Of a DNA stretch of 59,578 nt, positions 1 through 10,437 are shown piece after piece. This stretch comes from Pontibacillus halophilus JSM 076056 = DSM 19796 (GTDB lineage Bacteria; Bacillota; Bacilli; Bacillales; BH030062). Each line of letters begins with the position of its first letter. The stretch's first letter is position 1. The DNA is taken from assembly GCF_000425205.1 (NCBI RefSeq), contig NZ_AULI01000017.1, forward strand, positions 1 to 59,578. Reading direction: 5' to 3'. The position numbers and the translations under genes are program-made. The notes beneath the pieces were generated by a model. The model did no database searches, was not told the origin of the DNA, and saw only the letters and a list, made by a program, of their open reading frames with translations.

Positions 1-127
1 CGAGATGAGATTTCCCATCACTTTAAGTGAGTAAGATCCCTTGTAGATGACAAGGTTGATAGGTTCGAGGTGGAAGCGTGGCGACACGTGCAGCTGACGA
101 ATACTAATCGATCGAGGACTTAACTTA
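1..127 (+). rRNA. rrl: 23S ribosomal RNA, 3' end (partial)
   Basis: The first ~127 bases match the conserved 3' terminus of Firmicute 23S rRNA: the sequence around 61-95 (aggttcgaggtggaagcg...) and the closing block ending gaggacttaactta near 125. The 5' part lies outside the window. The exact 3' end is placed by recall of the B. subtilis terminus and may be off by a few bases. A ~64-base spacer without a tRNA separates it from the 5S gene. Confidence 0.95.
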
Positions 128-191
128 AAAGTTTGCGTTTCATATCTATTATGATTTTATCTAGTTTTGAAGGTACATCCTTCTATATAAG

Positions 192-305
192 TTGAGTGGC
201 GATAGCGAAGAGGTCACACCTGTTCCCATGCCGAACACAGCAGTTAAGCTCTTCAGCGCCGATGGTAGTCGGGTTCGCCCCGCAAGAGTAGGACGCCGCT
301 CAGCA
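192..305 (+). rRNA. rrf: 5S ribosomal RNA
   Basis: This has the length (~114 bases) and conserved core of Bacillaceae 5S rRNA, including tggcgatagcgaagaggtc near 197-215, the ccgaacac block around 232-239, and gagtaggacgccgc near the end. The 5' tgagtggcg and 3' cgccgctca ends pair to form helix I. It is the last gene of the rRNA operon entering from the left; no tRNA cluster follows. Confidence 0.95.
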
Positions 306-309
306 ATTG

Positions 310-348
310 AAAACACCTTCTAGGTTCTCCCTAGAGGGTGTTTTTTTG
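310..348 (+). terminator. Rho-independent terminator of the rRNA operon
   Basis: An approximately 13-bp hairpin (aacaccttctagg paired with cctagagggtgtt, one wobble or mismatch) is followed by a run of seven T. It sits immediately after 5S, so it closes the rRNA operon. From here to the ctsR promoter (about 350-526) I see no gene, only a weak bulged inverted repeat at 458-481. Confidence 0.9.
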
Positions 349-526
349 TATATCTACAGCTTTTTAAGTTCATTCTTATAGATTATAAAAGGCGTTATGT
401 TTTAAATCGATTCACACAGGGAAGCGTAAAAGCGGCGCTAAATGAAGTCATATTATTTTACGGAATCCTTTGATTCGTAAGTCTGCAACCTTCTAGAACC
501 GGTCATACTAGTAGTAATCAAATGAG

Positions 527-585
527 TTGCATCTTCTTTAATTCTGAGTATAATGTAAGTATAGTCAAAGATAGTCAAAGTCAAA
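527..585 (+). promoter_or_regulatory. ctsR operon promoter with CtsR operator
   Basis: A sigma-A-type promoter is visible: TTGCAT at 527-532, a 16-base spacer, and a perfect TATAAT at 549-554. Just downstream, over the expected transcription start, is AGTCAAA-GAT-AGTCAAA (563-579), the tandem heptad that defines the CtsR operator in Firmicutes. A third partial heptad, GTCAAA, follows at 580-585. CtsR bound here would repress its own operon and lose the repression on heat stress. Confidence 0.92.
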
Positions 586-602
586 TTGAAGGAGGAGGGA
601 AG

Positions 603-1067
603 ATGCGGAACATCTCAGATGTGATCGAAGCGCATTTAAAGAAGGTTATTCAGTCGAGTAACGAGAATGCTGTTGAGATTAAGCGAAGTGAATTAGCTGA
701 ACAATTTCAATGTGTGCCATCACAAATCAACTATGTCATTAACACTCGTTTTACCATAGAAAAGGGTTTTATTGTAGAAAGTAAACGAGGTGGTGGTGGA
801 TACATCCGTATCATTCAGGTTAAGCACTTAGATCAAGCTAAATTGCTCGATGACCTTCTCCTACTCATACAACCAAAAGTTTCACAGCAAGGTGCCATAG
901 ATATTATCGAGCGATTAATTGAGGAACAATTAATCTCCACGAAAGAAGCAAAACTTATGCTAAGTGCCCTAACTAGGGATGTCTTAGCCGTACAGCTTCC
1001 GTTGCGAGATGAGCTTAGAACTCGTATCCTCTCTGCAATGCTACAAACCCTTAAGTACAGGGAGTAG
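603..1067 (+). CDS. ctsR: CtsR, repressor of class III heat-shock genes
   Basis: This 154-residue protein is the usual CtsR length. It is the dimeric repressor of clp genes and binds the tandem operator upstream. Visible parts are an N-terminal winged helix-turn-helix (residues 1-70), with recognition helix near 38-49 and a glycine-rich wing R62-GGGG-Y67; this glycine loop is the heat sensor and R62 a known McsB target region in the family. The rest is the dimerisation domain. The start at 603 is chosen for the strong aaggaggaggg site just upstream; the frame is open further 5', but that part lies in the promoter and operator. It is first in the ctsR-mcsA-mcsB-clpC operon. Confidence 0.96.
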   Translation: MRNISDVIEAHLKKVIQSSNENAVEIKRSELAEQFQCVPSQINYVINTRFTIEKGFIVESKRGGGGYIRIIQVKHLDQAKLLDDLLLLIQPKVSQQGAIDIIERLIEEQLISTKEAKLMLSALTRDVLAVQLPLRDELRTRILSAMLQTLKYRE

Positions 1068-1082
1068 AAGGGAGCCTTATAC

Positions 1083-1637
1083 ATGGAATGTCAGGAATGT
1101 CATGAGCGTCCAGCGACTTTGCATTTCACCCAGGTGATCAATGGGAATAAGAAAGAAATCCATGTCTGTGAGGTATGTGCAAAGGAAAAAGGGTATATGT
1201 CAAACGATGATGATGAATTTTCATTGCATCACTTACTATCAGGGTTATTTAATTTTGATACGTACAGTATAAATGGGCAAGATCACTATCCGTCTAACCC
1301 ATCTCAACAGCGTGTATTGCAGTGTCCGAATTGTGGGTTAACATACCCAGAGTTTAAACGAATTGGGAAATTTGGCTGTTCACAATGCTATGAAACGTTT
1401 AGTGAACATTTGAATCCCATTTTTCGAAGGGTACACAGCGGGAACACTTCACATGATGGGAAGATTCCGTCCCGAAAGGGCGGTAGCTTACAATTGAAGA
1501 AGCAAATAGCTGATCAAAAACGGGAGCTTAACCAACTGATTGAAGATCAGGAATTTGAGCAAGCAGCCACTATGAGAGACTCCATACGCGACCTTGAACA
1601 ACAGTTGAGCGACCATCGTAAGGGAGGCGACTCCTAA
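1083..1637 (+). CDS. mcsA: McsA, zinc-finger activator of the McsB arginine kinase
   Basis: This 184-residue cytoplasmic protein has four CxxC pairs (C3/C6, C29/C32, C81/C84, C99/C102) that form two zinc-binding modules, and a C-terminal UVR-type helical hairpin (about residues 140-175, containing [13 protein letters not shown]). In B. subtilis, McsA binds and activates McsB and also responds to thiol and metal stress. It lies 15 bases after ctsR, and its stop codon overlaps the mcsB start by one base, suggesting translational coupling. Length and architecture are typical. Confidence 0.95.
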   Translation: MECQECHERPATLHFTQVINGNKKEIHVCEVCAKEKGYMSNDDDEFSLHHLLSGLFNFDTYSINGQDHYPSNPSQQRVLQCPNCGLTYPEFKRIGKFGCSQCYETFSEHLNPIFRRVHSGNTSHDGKIPSRKGGSLQLKKQIADQKRELNQLIEDQEFEQAATMRDSIRDLEQQLSDHRKGGDS

Positions 1638-2704
1638 TGTCTCTCCAACAATTTATGAATGAAGCGATCAGCCCTTGGTTAAAACAAGAGGGTCCAGATA
1701 ATGATATCGTCCTAAGCACACGGATTCGGTTAGCGCGGAACTTAGACCAGGTCCCTTTTCCAATTGTTTCAGAGGAGGAAGATTTGGAGAAAGTGCTCGA
1801 ATTCTTTAAAGAGGAATATGAAAGTGAAAGCTTGAATGATTACGAGAACTTAGAACTCGTCCGTATGGGTGTGTTAGACCCAGTAGAAAAGCGAGTGCTT
1901 GTTGAGAAACATTTAATTAGTCCCCACTTAACTGAGCGTGGTCAGCATTCGGCAGCACTCATTTCTCAAAATGAACAAGTTAGTATCATGATTAATGAAG
2001 AAGACCATATACGCATGCAATTATACTTCCCGGGTTTTCAACTGGAGAAGGCACTCCAAGAGGCTTTCATAATTGATGATTGGTTGGAAGATAAATTAGA
2101 TTTTGCATTTGATGAAACACGAGGGTATTTAACTAGTTGTCCTACAAACGTAGGAACGGGTATGCGGGCTTCAGTCATGATGCATCTCCCCGCACTTGTT
2201 ATGACCCAACAGATGAATCGGATTGTTCCTGCGATTAACCAATTGGGACTTGTAGTAAGAGGAATTTACGGCGAAGGTAGCGAAGCTGTAGGTAACATCT
2301 TTCAAATTTCCAATCAAATTACGCTTGGCAAATCCGAGAAAGATATTATTGAGGATTTAAAGAGTGTCGTTTATCAATTAATTGAACAAGAACGGCACGC
2401 AAGAAATCGTTTAATGACGCAGATTGGCATGAAATTAGAAGACCGAATATTTCGTTCTTATGGAGTCTTAGCCAATAGTCGAATTATCGAATCTAAGGAA
2501 TCAGCAAATTGTTTATCTGACCTAAGGTTGGGAATTGACTTAGGGTATATTACAAACGTGTCTAAGTCGATTCTAAATGAATTGATGATTATGACCCAAC
2601 CTGGATTCCTGCAGCACTATGCAAAGCAAAGCCTCTCACCTGACGAACGAGATGTTCGTCGCGCCTCACTCATTCGTGAGCGATTAAATCTAGAAGATGA
2701 GTAA
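1637..2704 (+). CDS. mcsB: McsB, protein arginine kinase
   Basis: This 355-residue protein of the phosphagen-kinase fold phosphorylates arginine residues on proteins, including CtsR, and marks them for ClpC-ClpP degradation. Family motifs visible are the nucleotide-binding STRIRLARN near residues 26-34 and the active-site segment [14 protein letters not shown] near 165-180, with the catalytic cysteine inside CPTN. Later residues carry the allosteric and C-terminal region of family length. The ATG overlaps the mcsA stop. It works with McsA and ClpC from the same operon. Confidence 0.96.
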   Translation: MSLQQFMNEAISPWLKQEGPDNDIVLSTRIRLARNLDQVPFPIVSEEEDLEKVLEFFKEEYESESLNDYENLELVRMGVLDPVEKRVLVEKHLISPHLTERGQHSAALISQNEQVSIMINEEDHIRMQLYFPGFQLEKALQEAFIIDDWLEDKLDFAFDETRGYLTSCPTNVGTGMRASVMMHLPALVMTQQMNRIVPAINQLGLVVRGIYGEGSEAVGNIFQISNQITLGKSEKDIIEDLKSVVYQLIEQERHARNRLMTQIGMKLEDRIFRSYGVLANSRIIESKESANCLSDLRLGIDLGYITNVSKSILNELMIMTQPGFLQHYAKQSLSPDERDVRRASLIRERLNLEDE

Positions 2705-2724
2705 TTGTAAGGAGGGAAAGTCCC

Positions 2725-5160
2725 ATGATGTTTGGACGATTTACAGAACGAGCTCAAAAGGTATTAGCCTTAGCACAAGAAGAAGCGGTCCGCCTAGGAC
2801 ACAATAATATTGGTACAGAGCATGTCTTGCTAGGACTTGTTCGTGAAGGAGAAGGAATCGCCGCCAAGGCTTTATCTGCTCTCGGACTTGCAGCTGACCA
2901 AATTCAAGAAGAAGTCGAACAGCTAATCGGAACAGGTGAAAAGGTTTCTCAAACAATTCACTATACTCCTCGAGCGAAAAAGGTCATTGAACTTTCCATG
3001 GATGAAGCTCGTAAACTAGGTCATTCCTATGTTGGTACAGAGCACATCTTACTTGGTTTAATTCGTGAAGGAGAAGGTGTAGCCGCACGAGTTCTTAACA
3101 ACTTAGGCGTAAGCCTTAATAAGGCACGTCAACAAGTTCTTCAATTACTGGGAAGCAATGAATCCACTTCAAATAACGGTGGAAGCAACCGTCAAGCAAC
3201 GAATGCAAATACCCCAACACTTGATTCACTTGCTCGTGACCTGACCGTTGTGGCTAAAGAAGGAAATATTGACCCGGTAATTGGTCGTAGTAAAGAAATT
3301 GAACGTGTCATTCAAGTCCTAAGCCGTCGTACAAAGAACAACCCAGTTCTTGTCGGAGAACCTGGTGTAGGTAAAACAGCGATTGCAGAAGGACTTGCGC
3401 AACAAATTATTAACAACGAAGTACCTGAAATTCTTCGCGATAAGCGAGTGATGACACTAGACATGGGAACCGTTGTAGCGGGTACGAAATACCGTGGTGA
3501 ATTTGAGGACCGTCTCAAAAAGGTGATGGAAGAGATTCGTCAGGCTGGGAACATCATTCTATTTATTGACGAATTACACACACTTATTGGTGCAGGGGGA
3601 GCAGAAGGCGCGATTGACGCTTCAAACATCCTAAAACCTTCACTAGCACGCGGAGATCTACAGTGTATCGGTGCGACGACACTTGATGAATACCGCAAAT
3701 ACATCGAAAAAGATGCTGCGCTGGAACGTCGATTCCAACCAATTACTGTAGATGAGCCTACAAATGATGAATCCGTACAAATTCTTCAAGGCCTTCGTGA
3801 CCGTTATGAAGCGCACCACCGTGTAACGATTACGGATGAAGCAATTGAAGCAGCCGTGAAGCTATCTGACCGTTATATTTCAGACCGCTTCCTACCGGAT
3901 AAAGCAATTGATTTAATTGATGAAGCAGCCTCTGCTGTACGTCTACGTTCCTATACTGCTCCACCGAATTTGAAAGACTTAGAGCAGAAGCTTGAGGAAG
4001 TGCGTAAAGAAAAAGACGCTGCGGTGCAAAGTCAAGAGTTCGAGAAAGCTGCTTCTCTTCGTGACAATGAACAAAAACTTCGTGAAGAGCTTGAGAAGAC
4101 GAAGTCCGAATGGAAACAACAACAAGGACAAGAGAATTCTGAAGTAACGATGGAGGACATTGCATCCGTTGTGTCCACATGGACTGGAGTTCCCGTATCT
4201 AAGCTTGCTAAGGATGAGAGTGAGCGTCTTCTTGGTATGGAAGATGTCCTTCATAACCGAGTGATTGGTCAGGACGAAGCCGTTAAGTCTATTTCTAAAG
4301 CGATTCGCCGTGCTCGTTCAGGGCTTAAAGATCCGAAGCGTCCAATTGGTTCCTTCATCTTCTTAGGGCCAACAGGTGTAGGTAAAACGGAATTAGCCCG
4401 TGCGCTAGCGGAGACAATGTTCGGTGAAGAAGACGCAATGATCCGCATCGATATGTCTGAGTACATGGAGAAACATTCGACTTCCCGTCTAGTCGGTTCA
4501 CCTCCAGGTTATGTAGGCTATGAAGAAGGCGGACAGTTGACAGAGAAAGTACGTCAAAAGCCATATTCTGTCGTCCTACTAGACGAAATTGAGAAAGCTC
4601 ACCCAGATGTCTTTAATACCCTATTACAAGTTCTTGAAGATGGTCGACTAACCGACTCTAAAGGTCGTACAGTTGATTTCCGTAATACGGTTATTATCAT
4701 GACATCGAACGTAGGGGCTCAAGAGCTTAAGACAAACAAATATGCAGGATTCACACTTGGTGATGGAGATCAAGATTATAAAGATATGAAATCGAAGGTA
4801 ATGGAAGAGATGAAGCGTGCATTCCGCCCAGAATTCCTAAACCGTATCGATGAAATCATTGTCTTCCATTCACTAGAGAAGAAACACATGAAAGAGATTG
4901 TGACACTCATGTCTGAGCAACTAAGAAAACGTCTTTCTGAACAAGAAGTCGACTTCTCTATTACAGATGCCGCTCTTGATAAGATTGCGGATGAAGGATT
5001 CGACCCTGAATATGGAGCTCGTCCACTACGTCGCTCTATTCAGAAGAACGTAGAAGATTTACTTTCTGAAGAATTGCTGAAAGAGACCATCAAGAAAGGT
5101 GAGAAAGTAACCATTGGACTAAATGAAAATGGCGAATTCACCGTTACGGCTAATCAATAA
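2725..5160 (+). CDS. clpC: ClpC, AAA+ unfoldase of the ClpCP protease
   Basis: This 811-residue Hsp100 ATPase unfolds substrates, including arginine-phosphorylated proteins, and feeds them to ClpP. Domains in order are two N-terminal Clp repeats (1-145), AAA-1 with Walker A GEPGVGKT near 210, a UVR/middle domain around 420-455 ([11 protein letters not shown]) that binds adaptors, AAA-2 with Walker A GPTGVGKT near 549, and the C-terminal ClpB-D2-like domain. The ClpP-docking loop, normally VGF in Bacillus ClpC, reads AGF here (KYAGFTLG, about residues 673-680). Two in-frame ATGs (2725, 2728) follow an aaggaggg site. It is the last gene of the CtsR operon. Confidence 0.97.
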   Translation: MMFGRFTERAQKVLALAQEEAVRLGHNNIGTEHVLLGLVREGEGIAAKALSALGLAADQIQEEVEQLIGTGEKVSQTIHYTPRAKKVIELSMDEARKLGHSYVGTEHILLGLIREGEGVAARVLNNLGVSLNKARQQVLQLLGSNESTSNNGGSNRQATNANTPTLDSLARDLTVVAKEGNIDPVIGRSKEIERVIQVLSRRTKNNPVLVGEPGVGKTAIAEGLAQQIINNEVPEILRDKRVMTLDMGTVVAGTKYRGEFEDRLKKVMEEIRQAGNIILFIDELHTLIGAGGAEGAIDASNILKPSLARGDLQCIGATTLDEYRKYIEKDAALERRFQPITVDEPTNDESVQILQGLRDRYEAHHRVTITDEAIEAAVKLSDRYISDRFLPDKAIDLIDEAASAVRLRSYTAPPNLKDLEQKLEEVRKEKDAAVQSQEFEKAASLRDNEQKLREELEKTKSEWKQQQGQENSEVTMEDIASVVSTWTGVPVSKLAKDESERLLGMEDVLHNRVIGQDEAVKSISKAIRRARSGLKDPKRPIGSFIFLGPTGVGKTELARALAETMFGEEDAMIRIDMSEYMEKHSTSRLVGSPPGYVGYEEGGQLTEKVRQKPYSVVLLDEIEKAHPDVFNTLLQVLEDGRLTDSKGRTVDFRNTVIIMTSNVGAQELKTNKYAGFTLGDGDQDYKDMKSKVMEEMKRAFRPEFLNRIDEIIVFHSLEKKHMKEIVTLMSEQLRKRLSEQEVDFSITDAALDKIADEGFDPEYGARPLRRSIQKNVEDLLSEELLKETIKKGEKVTIGLNENGEFTVTANQ

Positions 5161-5180
5161 AAGCCGATTGGAAGAAAGAA

Positions 5181-5214
5181 TCGGGAGGGTTTACCCTTCC
5201 GATTTTTTTATGTT
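5181..5214 (+). terminator. Terminator after clpC
   Basis: The inverted repeat atcgggaggg / cccttccgat with a four-base loop is followed by seven T. It separates the CtsR operon from radA-disA, which in B. subtilis are partly co-transcribed with clpC. Confidence 0.9.
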
Positions 5215-5343
5215 TTCGGTAATATCGGTATATGACCTATATGTAAAAACGTAATGATAATGTAAATTCATTGTAACTCTATAAATGTTCGTTCGTATGA
5301 GATAATAAGAGAGTACAACTCTCTTGCATGAAGGAGAGATATA

Positions 5344-6720
5344 GTGGCAAAAGCGAAAGTGAAATTTGTCTGTAAGGAATGTGGGTATGAAACCCCGAAG
5401 TGGATGGGGAAATGCCCAAATTGTAATCAATGGAATACCTTTGAAGAGCTAGTAGCATCTAAAGGTTCTAGTAAGCATACATTTGTAACAGGGGAAGCAA
5501 GTGGACGCTCTAAGCCAGAGCGGATTACGGCAATAGAAACAAAAGAAGAAGCAAGAATTGAAACGGACATGGAAGAAGTCAACCGGGTGCTTGGGGGCGG
5601 AATTGTACCAGGGTCCCTTGTGCTGATTGGGGGAGACCCAGGAATCGGGAAATCTACGCTCCTGCTACAAGTTTCATCGCAGTTGGCCAACTCTAATCAC
5701 AAAGTGTTATACGTTTCAGGTGAGGAATCAATCCGTCAGACAAAGCTTCGATCGGACCGTCTTGGCGTTACGTCAGACCAGCTTTATGTACTGGCAGAGA
5801 CCAACATGTTAGATGTATCGAATAATATTGAACAGATTAATCCATCTTTTGTTGTGGTCGATTCTATACAAACCATATTCAAAGAAGAGGTAACATCGGC
5901 ACCTGGTAGCGTTTCTCAGGTGCGTGAATGTACAAGTGAACTTATGCGTATAGCTAAGAGTAAAGAGATTCCCATCTTCATTGTAGGTCACGTAACAAAG
6001 GAAGGCTCGATTGCGGGTCCGCGGCTACTCGAACATATGGTCGATGCTGTCCTTTACTTCGAAGGGGAACGTCATCATTCTTTCCGTATTCTGCGTAGTG
6101 TGAAGAACCGATTCGGGAGTACACATGAGATGGGCATTTTCGAAATGAAAGAAGAAGGATTGAGGGAAGTAGAGAACCCGTCAGAAATTTTCCTAGAAGA
6201 ACGTTCTGAAGGCTCAGCGGGGTCTACAGTGGTGGCCACAATGGAAGGTACCCGGCCAATGCTCGTCGAAATTCAAGCCCTTATATCTCCTACAAGTTAC
6301 GGGAATCCAAGAAGGATGGCGACCGGGCTAGACCATAATCGAGTCCCCCTTTTAATGGCCGTGCTTGAGAAGCGTGTCGGACTCATGCTTCAGAACCAGG
6401 ATGCCTATGTGAAGGTAGCTGGTGGTGTGAAGCTTGATGAACCGGCTATCGATCTAGCAGTTGCGGTTAGTATTGCCTCAAGCTTTCAAGATAAGGCTCC
6501 TAAGCCAGATGACTTGCTTATTGGAGAGGTCGGACTAACTGGGGAAGTAAGAAGGGTTGCCCGCCTAGAGCAACGCGTTCAGGAAGCCGCCAAATTAGGT
6601 TTCAAGCGTGCTATCGTACCTAGAAAAAACTTGACCGGATGGACGTATCCTGGGGATATTGAGGTTATTGGTGTCAATTCCGTACAGGAAGCGTTAAAAG
6701 TTACGCTAGGAGGAAGCTAA
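5344..6720 (+). CDS. radA: RadA (Sms), DNA repair and recombination ATPase
   Basis: This 458-residue protein is the family length. It has an N-terminal C4 zinc finger (C10, C13, C24, C27), a RecA-like ATPase domain with Walker [11 protein letters not shown] near 96-105, the RadA-specific KNRFG motif near 253-257, and a Lon-protease-like C-terminal domain. RadA processes recombination intermediates as a hexameric branch-migration helicase. The start is GTG with an aaggagag site upstream. disA follows after one base, and in B. subtilis RadA interacts with DisA, so co-expression makes sense. No clear promoter was found in the gap after the clpC terminator. Confidence 0.96.
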   Translation: MAKAKVKFVCKECGYETPKWMGKCPNCNQWNTFEELVASKGSSKHTFVTGEASGRSKPERITAIETKEEARIETDMEEVNRVLGGGIVPGSLVLIGGDPGIGKSTLLLQVSSQLANSNHKVLYVSGEESIRQTKLRSDRLGVTSDQLYVLAETNMLDVSNNIEQINPSFVVVDSIQTIFKEEVTSAPGSVSQVRECTSELMRIAKSKEIPIFIVGHVTKEGSIAGPRLLEHMVDAVLYFEGERHHSFRILRSVKNRFGSTHEMGIFEMKEEGLREVENPSEIFLEERSEGSAGSTVVATMEGTRPMLVEIQALISPTSYGNPRRMATGLDHNRVPLLMAVLEKRVGLMLQNQDAYVKVAGGVKLDEPAIDLAVAVSIASSFQDKAPKPDDLLIGEVGLTGEVRRVARLEQRVQEAAKLGFKRAIVPRKNLTGWTYPGDIEVIGVNSVQEALKVTLGGS

Positions 6721-6721
6721 C

Positions 6722-7795
6722 ATGGAAGACCATACTCAAAACGAATCAGTCATCGGAGAAATCTTGCGCTTCGTAGCTCCTGGTACGCCTATGCGTGATG
6801 GGATTGATAACGTCCTCCGTGCAAATACAGGCGGACTCATCGTCATTGGGTATAGTGATAAAATGAAAGGGCTAGTGGACGGTGGCTTTTACATCAAAAG
6901 CCCCTTCTCTCCAGCACACCTTTATGAGCTTTCGAAAATGGATGGCGGACTCATCTTGAATGAGATGGGCTCTGAGATTCTATATGCAAATGCTCAACTC
7001 ATGCCAGACCCAACAGTCGTCTCATCAGAAACGGGGATGCGTCATCGGACAGCAGAGCGCGTTGCAAAGCAAACTGGGCATCTCGTTATTGCAATTTCGC
7101 AGCGTAGGAATGTCATTACGCTGTATAAGGGCTCTATTCGCTATTCGCTTAAAGAAATTGGTGTAATCCTTACGAAAGCCAATCAAGCGATACAGACCCT
7201 TGAGAAGTATAAGAATGTACTAGACCAAGGGCTAACCAATTTAGGTGCACTAGAATTTGAGGATATGGTGACGTTGCAAGAAGTCGTTCAAGTCATGCAC
7301 CGAATTGAAATGGTTGTTCGAATTAAGAAAGAGATTCTGAACTACATTAACGAATTAGGAACAGAAGGGCGTCTCATTCAGCTGCAACTAACTGAACTTG
7401 TGTCGAATATTGAAGAGGAAGCGGCTCTGTTAATAAAGGATTATCATAAACATCCTGGTTGCGACCCATATGCACTCTTAGAGAAGCTGCAAGAGGAGAC
7501 GCATGCCGAATTACTAGACGATGCACAAATCTTGAAACTATTAGGGTACTCCGTATCGTCTAAACTAGAAGAGGCCGTCATACCGAGAGGGTACCGCATT
7601 TTAGAGAAGATTCCACGTCTGCCGACTTTAATCGTTGAATATATTGTAAAACGCTTTGGTACATTGAACGTAATCGTTACAGCTTCTACGAAAGAACTCG
7701 TTCAGGTAGATGGTGTTGGTGAAATTCGCGCATCAAAGATTCAAGAAGGTTTAAATCGTATTCAAGAGCAACTATTTATTGATCGTCATATTTAG
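6722..7795 (+). CDS. disA: DisA, DNA-integrity scanning diadenylate cyclase
   Basis: This 357-residue protein makes cyclic di-AMP from two ATP and scans chromosomal DNA for branched structures, delaying sporulation when damage is met. The N-terminal DAC domain (about 1-145) contains the RHR motif (R107-H108-R109); the partner motif, usually DGA, reads D74-G75-G76 here. A helical spine and a C-terminal helix-hairpin-helix DNA-binding domain ([12 protein letters not shown] near 325-336) follow. The gene starts one base after radA and is followed by a new promoter, so radA-disA form one unit. Confidence 0.95.
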   Translation: MEDHTQNESVIGEILRFVAPGTPMRDGIDNVLRANTGGLIVIGYSDKMKGLVDGGFYIKSPFSPAHLYELSKMDGGLILNEMGSEILYANAQLMPDPTVVSSETGMRHRTAERVAKQTGHLVIAISQRRNVITLYKGSIRYSLKEIGVILTKANQAIQTLEKYKNVLDQGLTNLGALEFEDMVTLQEVVQVMHRIEMVVRIKKEILNYINELGTEGRLIQLQLTELVSNIEEEAALLIKDYHKHPGCDPYALLEKLQEETHAELLDDAQILKLLGYSVSSKLEEAVIPRGYRILEKIPRLPTLIVEYIVKRFGTLNVIVTASTKELVQVDGVGEIRASKIQEGLNRIQEQLFIDRHI

Positions 7796-7810
7796 GGCTA
7801 TTGCACCAAA

Positions 7811-7839
7811 TTGACACTCTCTTTCATTTGTGTTAAAAT
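7811..7839 (+). promoter_or_regulatory. Promoter upstream of the PIN-TRAM gene
   Basis: Perfect TTGACA at 7811-7816, a 17-base spacer and TAAAAT at 7834-7839, preceded by an extended TG at 7831. It begins just after the disA stop and would drive yacL. The ~130-base leader shows no obvious structure. Confidence 0.8.
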
Positions 7840-7970
7840 TTTCAGTTAACTTATTTGACTAAAAATGTAAAATGTGATAGGTTTGTTCATATCTACTAAT
7901 GCTTACGATATGAAAATAGAGGGTTAACATTGGTAAAAATGGCAATACTGTCTGTTAGGAGGTGACCGTG

Positions 7971-9077
7971 GTGCTGAAAAGGATCGTGCAATTATTTATT
8001 ATTATTGCAGGTGGTGCCATTGGGTATCTGTATGTTCCAGAGCTGCTTCTATGGCTGAACGTATCAGATTCATGGATAACCCATGAGATTACAGGAATGT
8101 TTATTGGAGCTATATTACTTTATTTACTTATGTTTTGGGTTGTCGACCATATCGTCAATTTCTTACGTTGGGTGGAGGAAGCCCTCGTACGTGCTCCGGT
8201 TGCGGATTTGCTATTCGGGAGTTTAGGTCTTATATTGGGCTTGCTTGTTGCGTTGCTAGGGAACTACCCGCTTCAACAGGTTGAGATTCAGCTCGTTTCA
8301 CAAGTGTTGCCGATTTTCTTAACGATTATTTTGGGATATTTAGGCTTCCAGGTTGGATTTAAGCGGAGAGATGAATTCATCAATATTTTATCATTAGCTA
8401 CAAAACGCGAAAAAGATAAGAAAAAGCAAAGTGACCAAGACGAAGATGAAGAAGGTCAAGGGGATTTGCCTAAGGTGAAGATTCTTGATACGAGCGTGAT
8501 CATTGATGGTCGAATTGCAGACATTTGTCAAACACATTTCCTTGAAGGGACGATTCTTATCCCTCAATTCGTGTTGGAAGAACTTCAGCACATCGCAGAT
8601 TCATCGGATGTATTGAAGCGGAATCGCGGAAGACGTGGGTTAGATGTCTTGAACCGGATGCAGAAGGAACTCCCTGTAAACGTTGAGATTTATGAGGGTG
8701 ACTTCGAAGATATTCACGAAGTGGACAGCAAACTTGTTAAGCTTGCGAAAGTCATTAATGGGATTGTTGTAACGAATGATTTCAACTTAAATAAGGTATG
8801 CGAATTCCAAAATGTCCAAGTATTAAATATTAACGACCTAGCTAATGCCGTGAAGCCTGTTGTTTTACCAGGTGAGGAATTGGCTGTGCAAGTCATTAAA
8901 GATGGCAAAGAGCAAAATCAAGGTGTTGCCTATCTCGATGATGGAACGATGATTGTTGTTGAGGAAGGTAAAGATTACATTGGACAGAACATTGAAGTGC
9001 TTGTTACAAGTGTCTTGCAAACCTCGGCAGGTCGAATGATTTTCGCAAAGCCGAAACTACTTGAAAAAGCATTATAA
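7971..9077 (+). CDS. yacL: Membrane-anchored PIN-TRAM domain protein (YacL family)
   Basis: This 368-residue protein has four hydrophobic segments in the first ~115 residues, then a charged linker, a PIN nuclease-fold domain beginning [15 protein letters not shown] near residue 170 with the conserved acidic residues, and a C-terminal TRAM RNA-binding domain. The domain set predicts a membrane-tethered RNA-acting protein, but no substrate is established to my knowledge. Three in-frame GTG codons are possible (7962, 7968, 7971); 7971 has the best spacing (8 bases) from AGGAGG and gives the family N-terminus MLKRIVQ. Confidence 0.88.
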   Translation: MLKRIVQLFIIIAGGAIGYLYVPELLLWLNVSDSWITHEITGMFIGAILLYLLMFWVVDHIVNFLRWVEEALVRAPVADLLFGSLGLILGLLVALLGNYPLQQVEIQLVSQVLPIFLTIILGYLGFQVGFKRRDEFINILSLATKREKDKKKQSDQDEDEEGQGDLPKVKILDTSVIIDGRIADICQTHFLEGTILIPQFVLEELQHIADSSDVLKRNRGRRGLDVLNRMQKELPVNVEIYEGDFEDIHEVDSKLVKLAKVINGIVVTNDFNLNKVCEFQNVQVLNINDLANAVKPVVLPGEELAVQVIKDGKEQNQGVAYLDDGTMIVVEEGKDYIGQNIEVLVTSVLQTSAGRMIFAKPKLLEKAL

Positions 9078-9103
9078 AAACGGTATAACCATAGAGAGAG
9101 TCA

Positions 9104-9140
9104 AAAGTGATAACAGTTTATGTTATCGCTTTTGTTTTGT
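9104..9140 (+). terminator. Terminator after yacL
   Basis: The inverted repeat aaaagtgataaca / tgttatcgctttt with a short loop is followed by a T-rich tail. It lies between yacL and ispDF, so ispDF either relies on read-through or on a promoter I could not identify in the 30 bases left. Confidence 0.8.
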
Positions 9141-9171
9141 ATAAAGAGATTACATAACTAGGATGATATAG

Positions 9172-10350
9172 ATGATTGCCTATCAAGTTATTGTACTAGC
9201 TGCAGGGGCAGGGAAACGTATGCGAGCGGGGAAGAACAAGCAGTTCTTGCAAGTGGGAAACAAACCTTTACTTGTTCACACGTTGGAGAACTTCATCAAC
9301 GACCGTGCTTGTACCAACGTTCTTGTGGTGATAAATGAAGCAGATGAACATCTGATGAGAGAGATGCTCTTAGAACATAGCCTGTTGGAACATGTTCAAT
9401 TTGTTTATGGAGGCGCTGAGCGTCAGCACAGTGTGTATGAGGGTCTTAAGCGTTGTAGTGATGATTCAATTGTGTTCATCCATGATGGCGCTCGTCCATT
9501 TGTCAAAGAAGATCGTATAGAGGAGTTAGCGCTACGTGCCAGTGAATCTGGCGCTGCACTTCTTGCAGTCAAGGTAACCGATACAATTAAGCAACAAGGT
9601 CAATCGCTCAAAACGCTCGACCGAAGTACGCTATGGGCGGCTCAGACGCCACAGGCGTTTCGTCATGAAGTCATTTCAAGAGCTCATGAATGGGCACGTA
9701 CTACAAATTACCTCGGTACGGATGATGCTTCTTTAGTAGAAGCGTTAGGAGAGCCAGTTGAGATAGTAGAAGGAAGTTACGATAACATTAAATTGACCAC
9801 TCCAGAAGATGTAGAAAAAGCAATGGCGATTCTACAGAAGAGACGAGGGTCGGTTAAGAAAGGAGACGGTTCACACATGCGTATTGGCCAAGGATTTGAT
9901 GTTCACCAGCTCGTAGAAGGGCGTCCTTGTATTATGGGGGGAGTTGAGATCCCTCATGATAAAGGGTTGTTAGGTCATTCAGATGCAGATGTTCTGTTGC
10001 ATACCGTTGCAGACGCCATTCTCGGTGCGCTTGGAGAAGGGGACATCGGTAAGCATTTTCCTGATACAGACCCAGAATACAAAGATGCAGATTCAATAGA
10101 GTTGTTGAAGCATGTCTACTCCCTTGCGAAAGAGCAGAAGTATGCGATTGGCAACTTAGACTGTACCATTATCGCAGAAGCACCGAAGATGGGGCCTCAT
10201 ATAGAAGAGATGAGAAATAATCTTGCTCGTATACTAGAGACAGAACCATCGCAAATTAACGTTAAAGCAACGACGACAGAGAAGCTAGGATTTCCAGGGC
10301 GCCAAGAGGGAATCGCAGCTCAAGCAGTTGTGCTCTTAACGAGAGGATAA
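9172..10350 (+). CDS. ispDF: Fused IspD-IspF, bifunctional MEP-pathway enzyme
   Basis: A single 392-residue frame joins two enzymes that are separate in B. subtilis. Residues 1-~230 are IspD (CTP:2-C-methylerythritol-4-phosphate cytidylyltransferase) with nucleotide loop GAGKRM, HDGARP and TPQAF. Residues 236-392 are IspF (2,4-cyclodiphosphate synthase) with GFDVH metal ligands, HSDADV and the C-terminal TTTEKLGF. The two non-consecutive steps make isoprenoid precursors in the cytosol. The join is only a few residues long, and an AAAGGAG site (9859-9865) still sits 11 bases before ATG 9877, the natural ispF start, so free IspF may also be made. A TAA in another frame at 9855-9857 suggests the fusion arose by a small indel, or that the assembly has one. 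Confidence 0.9.
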   Translation: MIAYQVIVLAAGAGKRMRAGKNKQFLQVGNKPLLVHTLENFINDRACTNVLVVINEADEHLMREMLLEHSLLEHVQFVYGGAERQHSVYEGLKRCSDDSIVFIHDGARPFVKEDRIEELALRASESGAALLAVKVTDTIKQQGQSLKTLDRSTLWAAQTPQAFRHEVISRAHEWARTTNYLGTDDASLVEALGEPVEIVEGSYDNIKLTTPEDVEKAMAILQKRRGSVKKGDGSHMRIGQGFDVHQLVEGRPCIMGGVEIPHDKGLLGHSDADVLLHTVADAILGALGEGDIGKHFPDTDPEYKDADSIELLKHVYSLAKEQKYAIGNLDCTIIAEAPKMGPHIEEMRNNLARILETEPSQINVKATTTEKLGFPGRQEGIAAQAVVLLTRG

Positions 10351-10360
10351 AACAAAATCA

Positions 10361-10389
10361 TTCAGCGAAAACCTGTTAAATGATACAAT
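10361..10389 (+). promoter_or_regulatory. Possible gltX promoter
   Basis: TACAAT at 10384-10389 lies 17 bases after a weak TTCAGC at 10361-10366, in the only non-coding gap between ispDF and gltX. Only the -10 element is convincing. Confidence 0.45.
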
Positions 10390-10437
10390 AATTGCAGAAT
10401 CATCATGTCCGGATGAAAAAGAGGAAGGGGATTCACT

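Noticed and set aside
20-350. Possible tRNA genes between 23S, 5S and ctsR
   Set aside because: No cloverleaf or ttcgaatcc-type T-arm was found; the one near-match (aggttcgag) is part of 23S.
833-1084. Open frames on the minus strand inside ctsR, clpC, rpoB, rpoC and the ribosomal genes
   Set aside because: They lie wholly within well-recognised genes, show no family motifs or ribosome-binding sites, and are explained by codon bias of the opposite strand.
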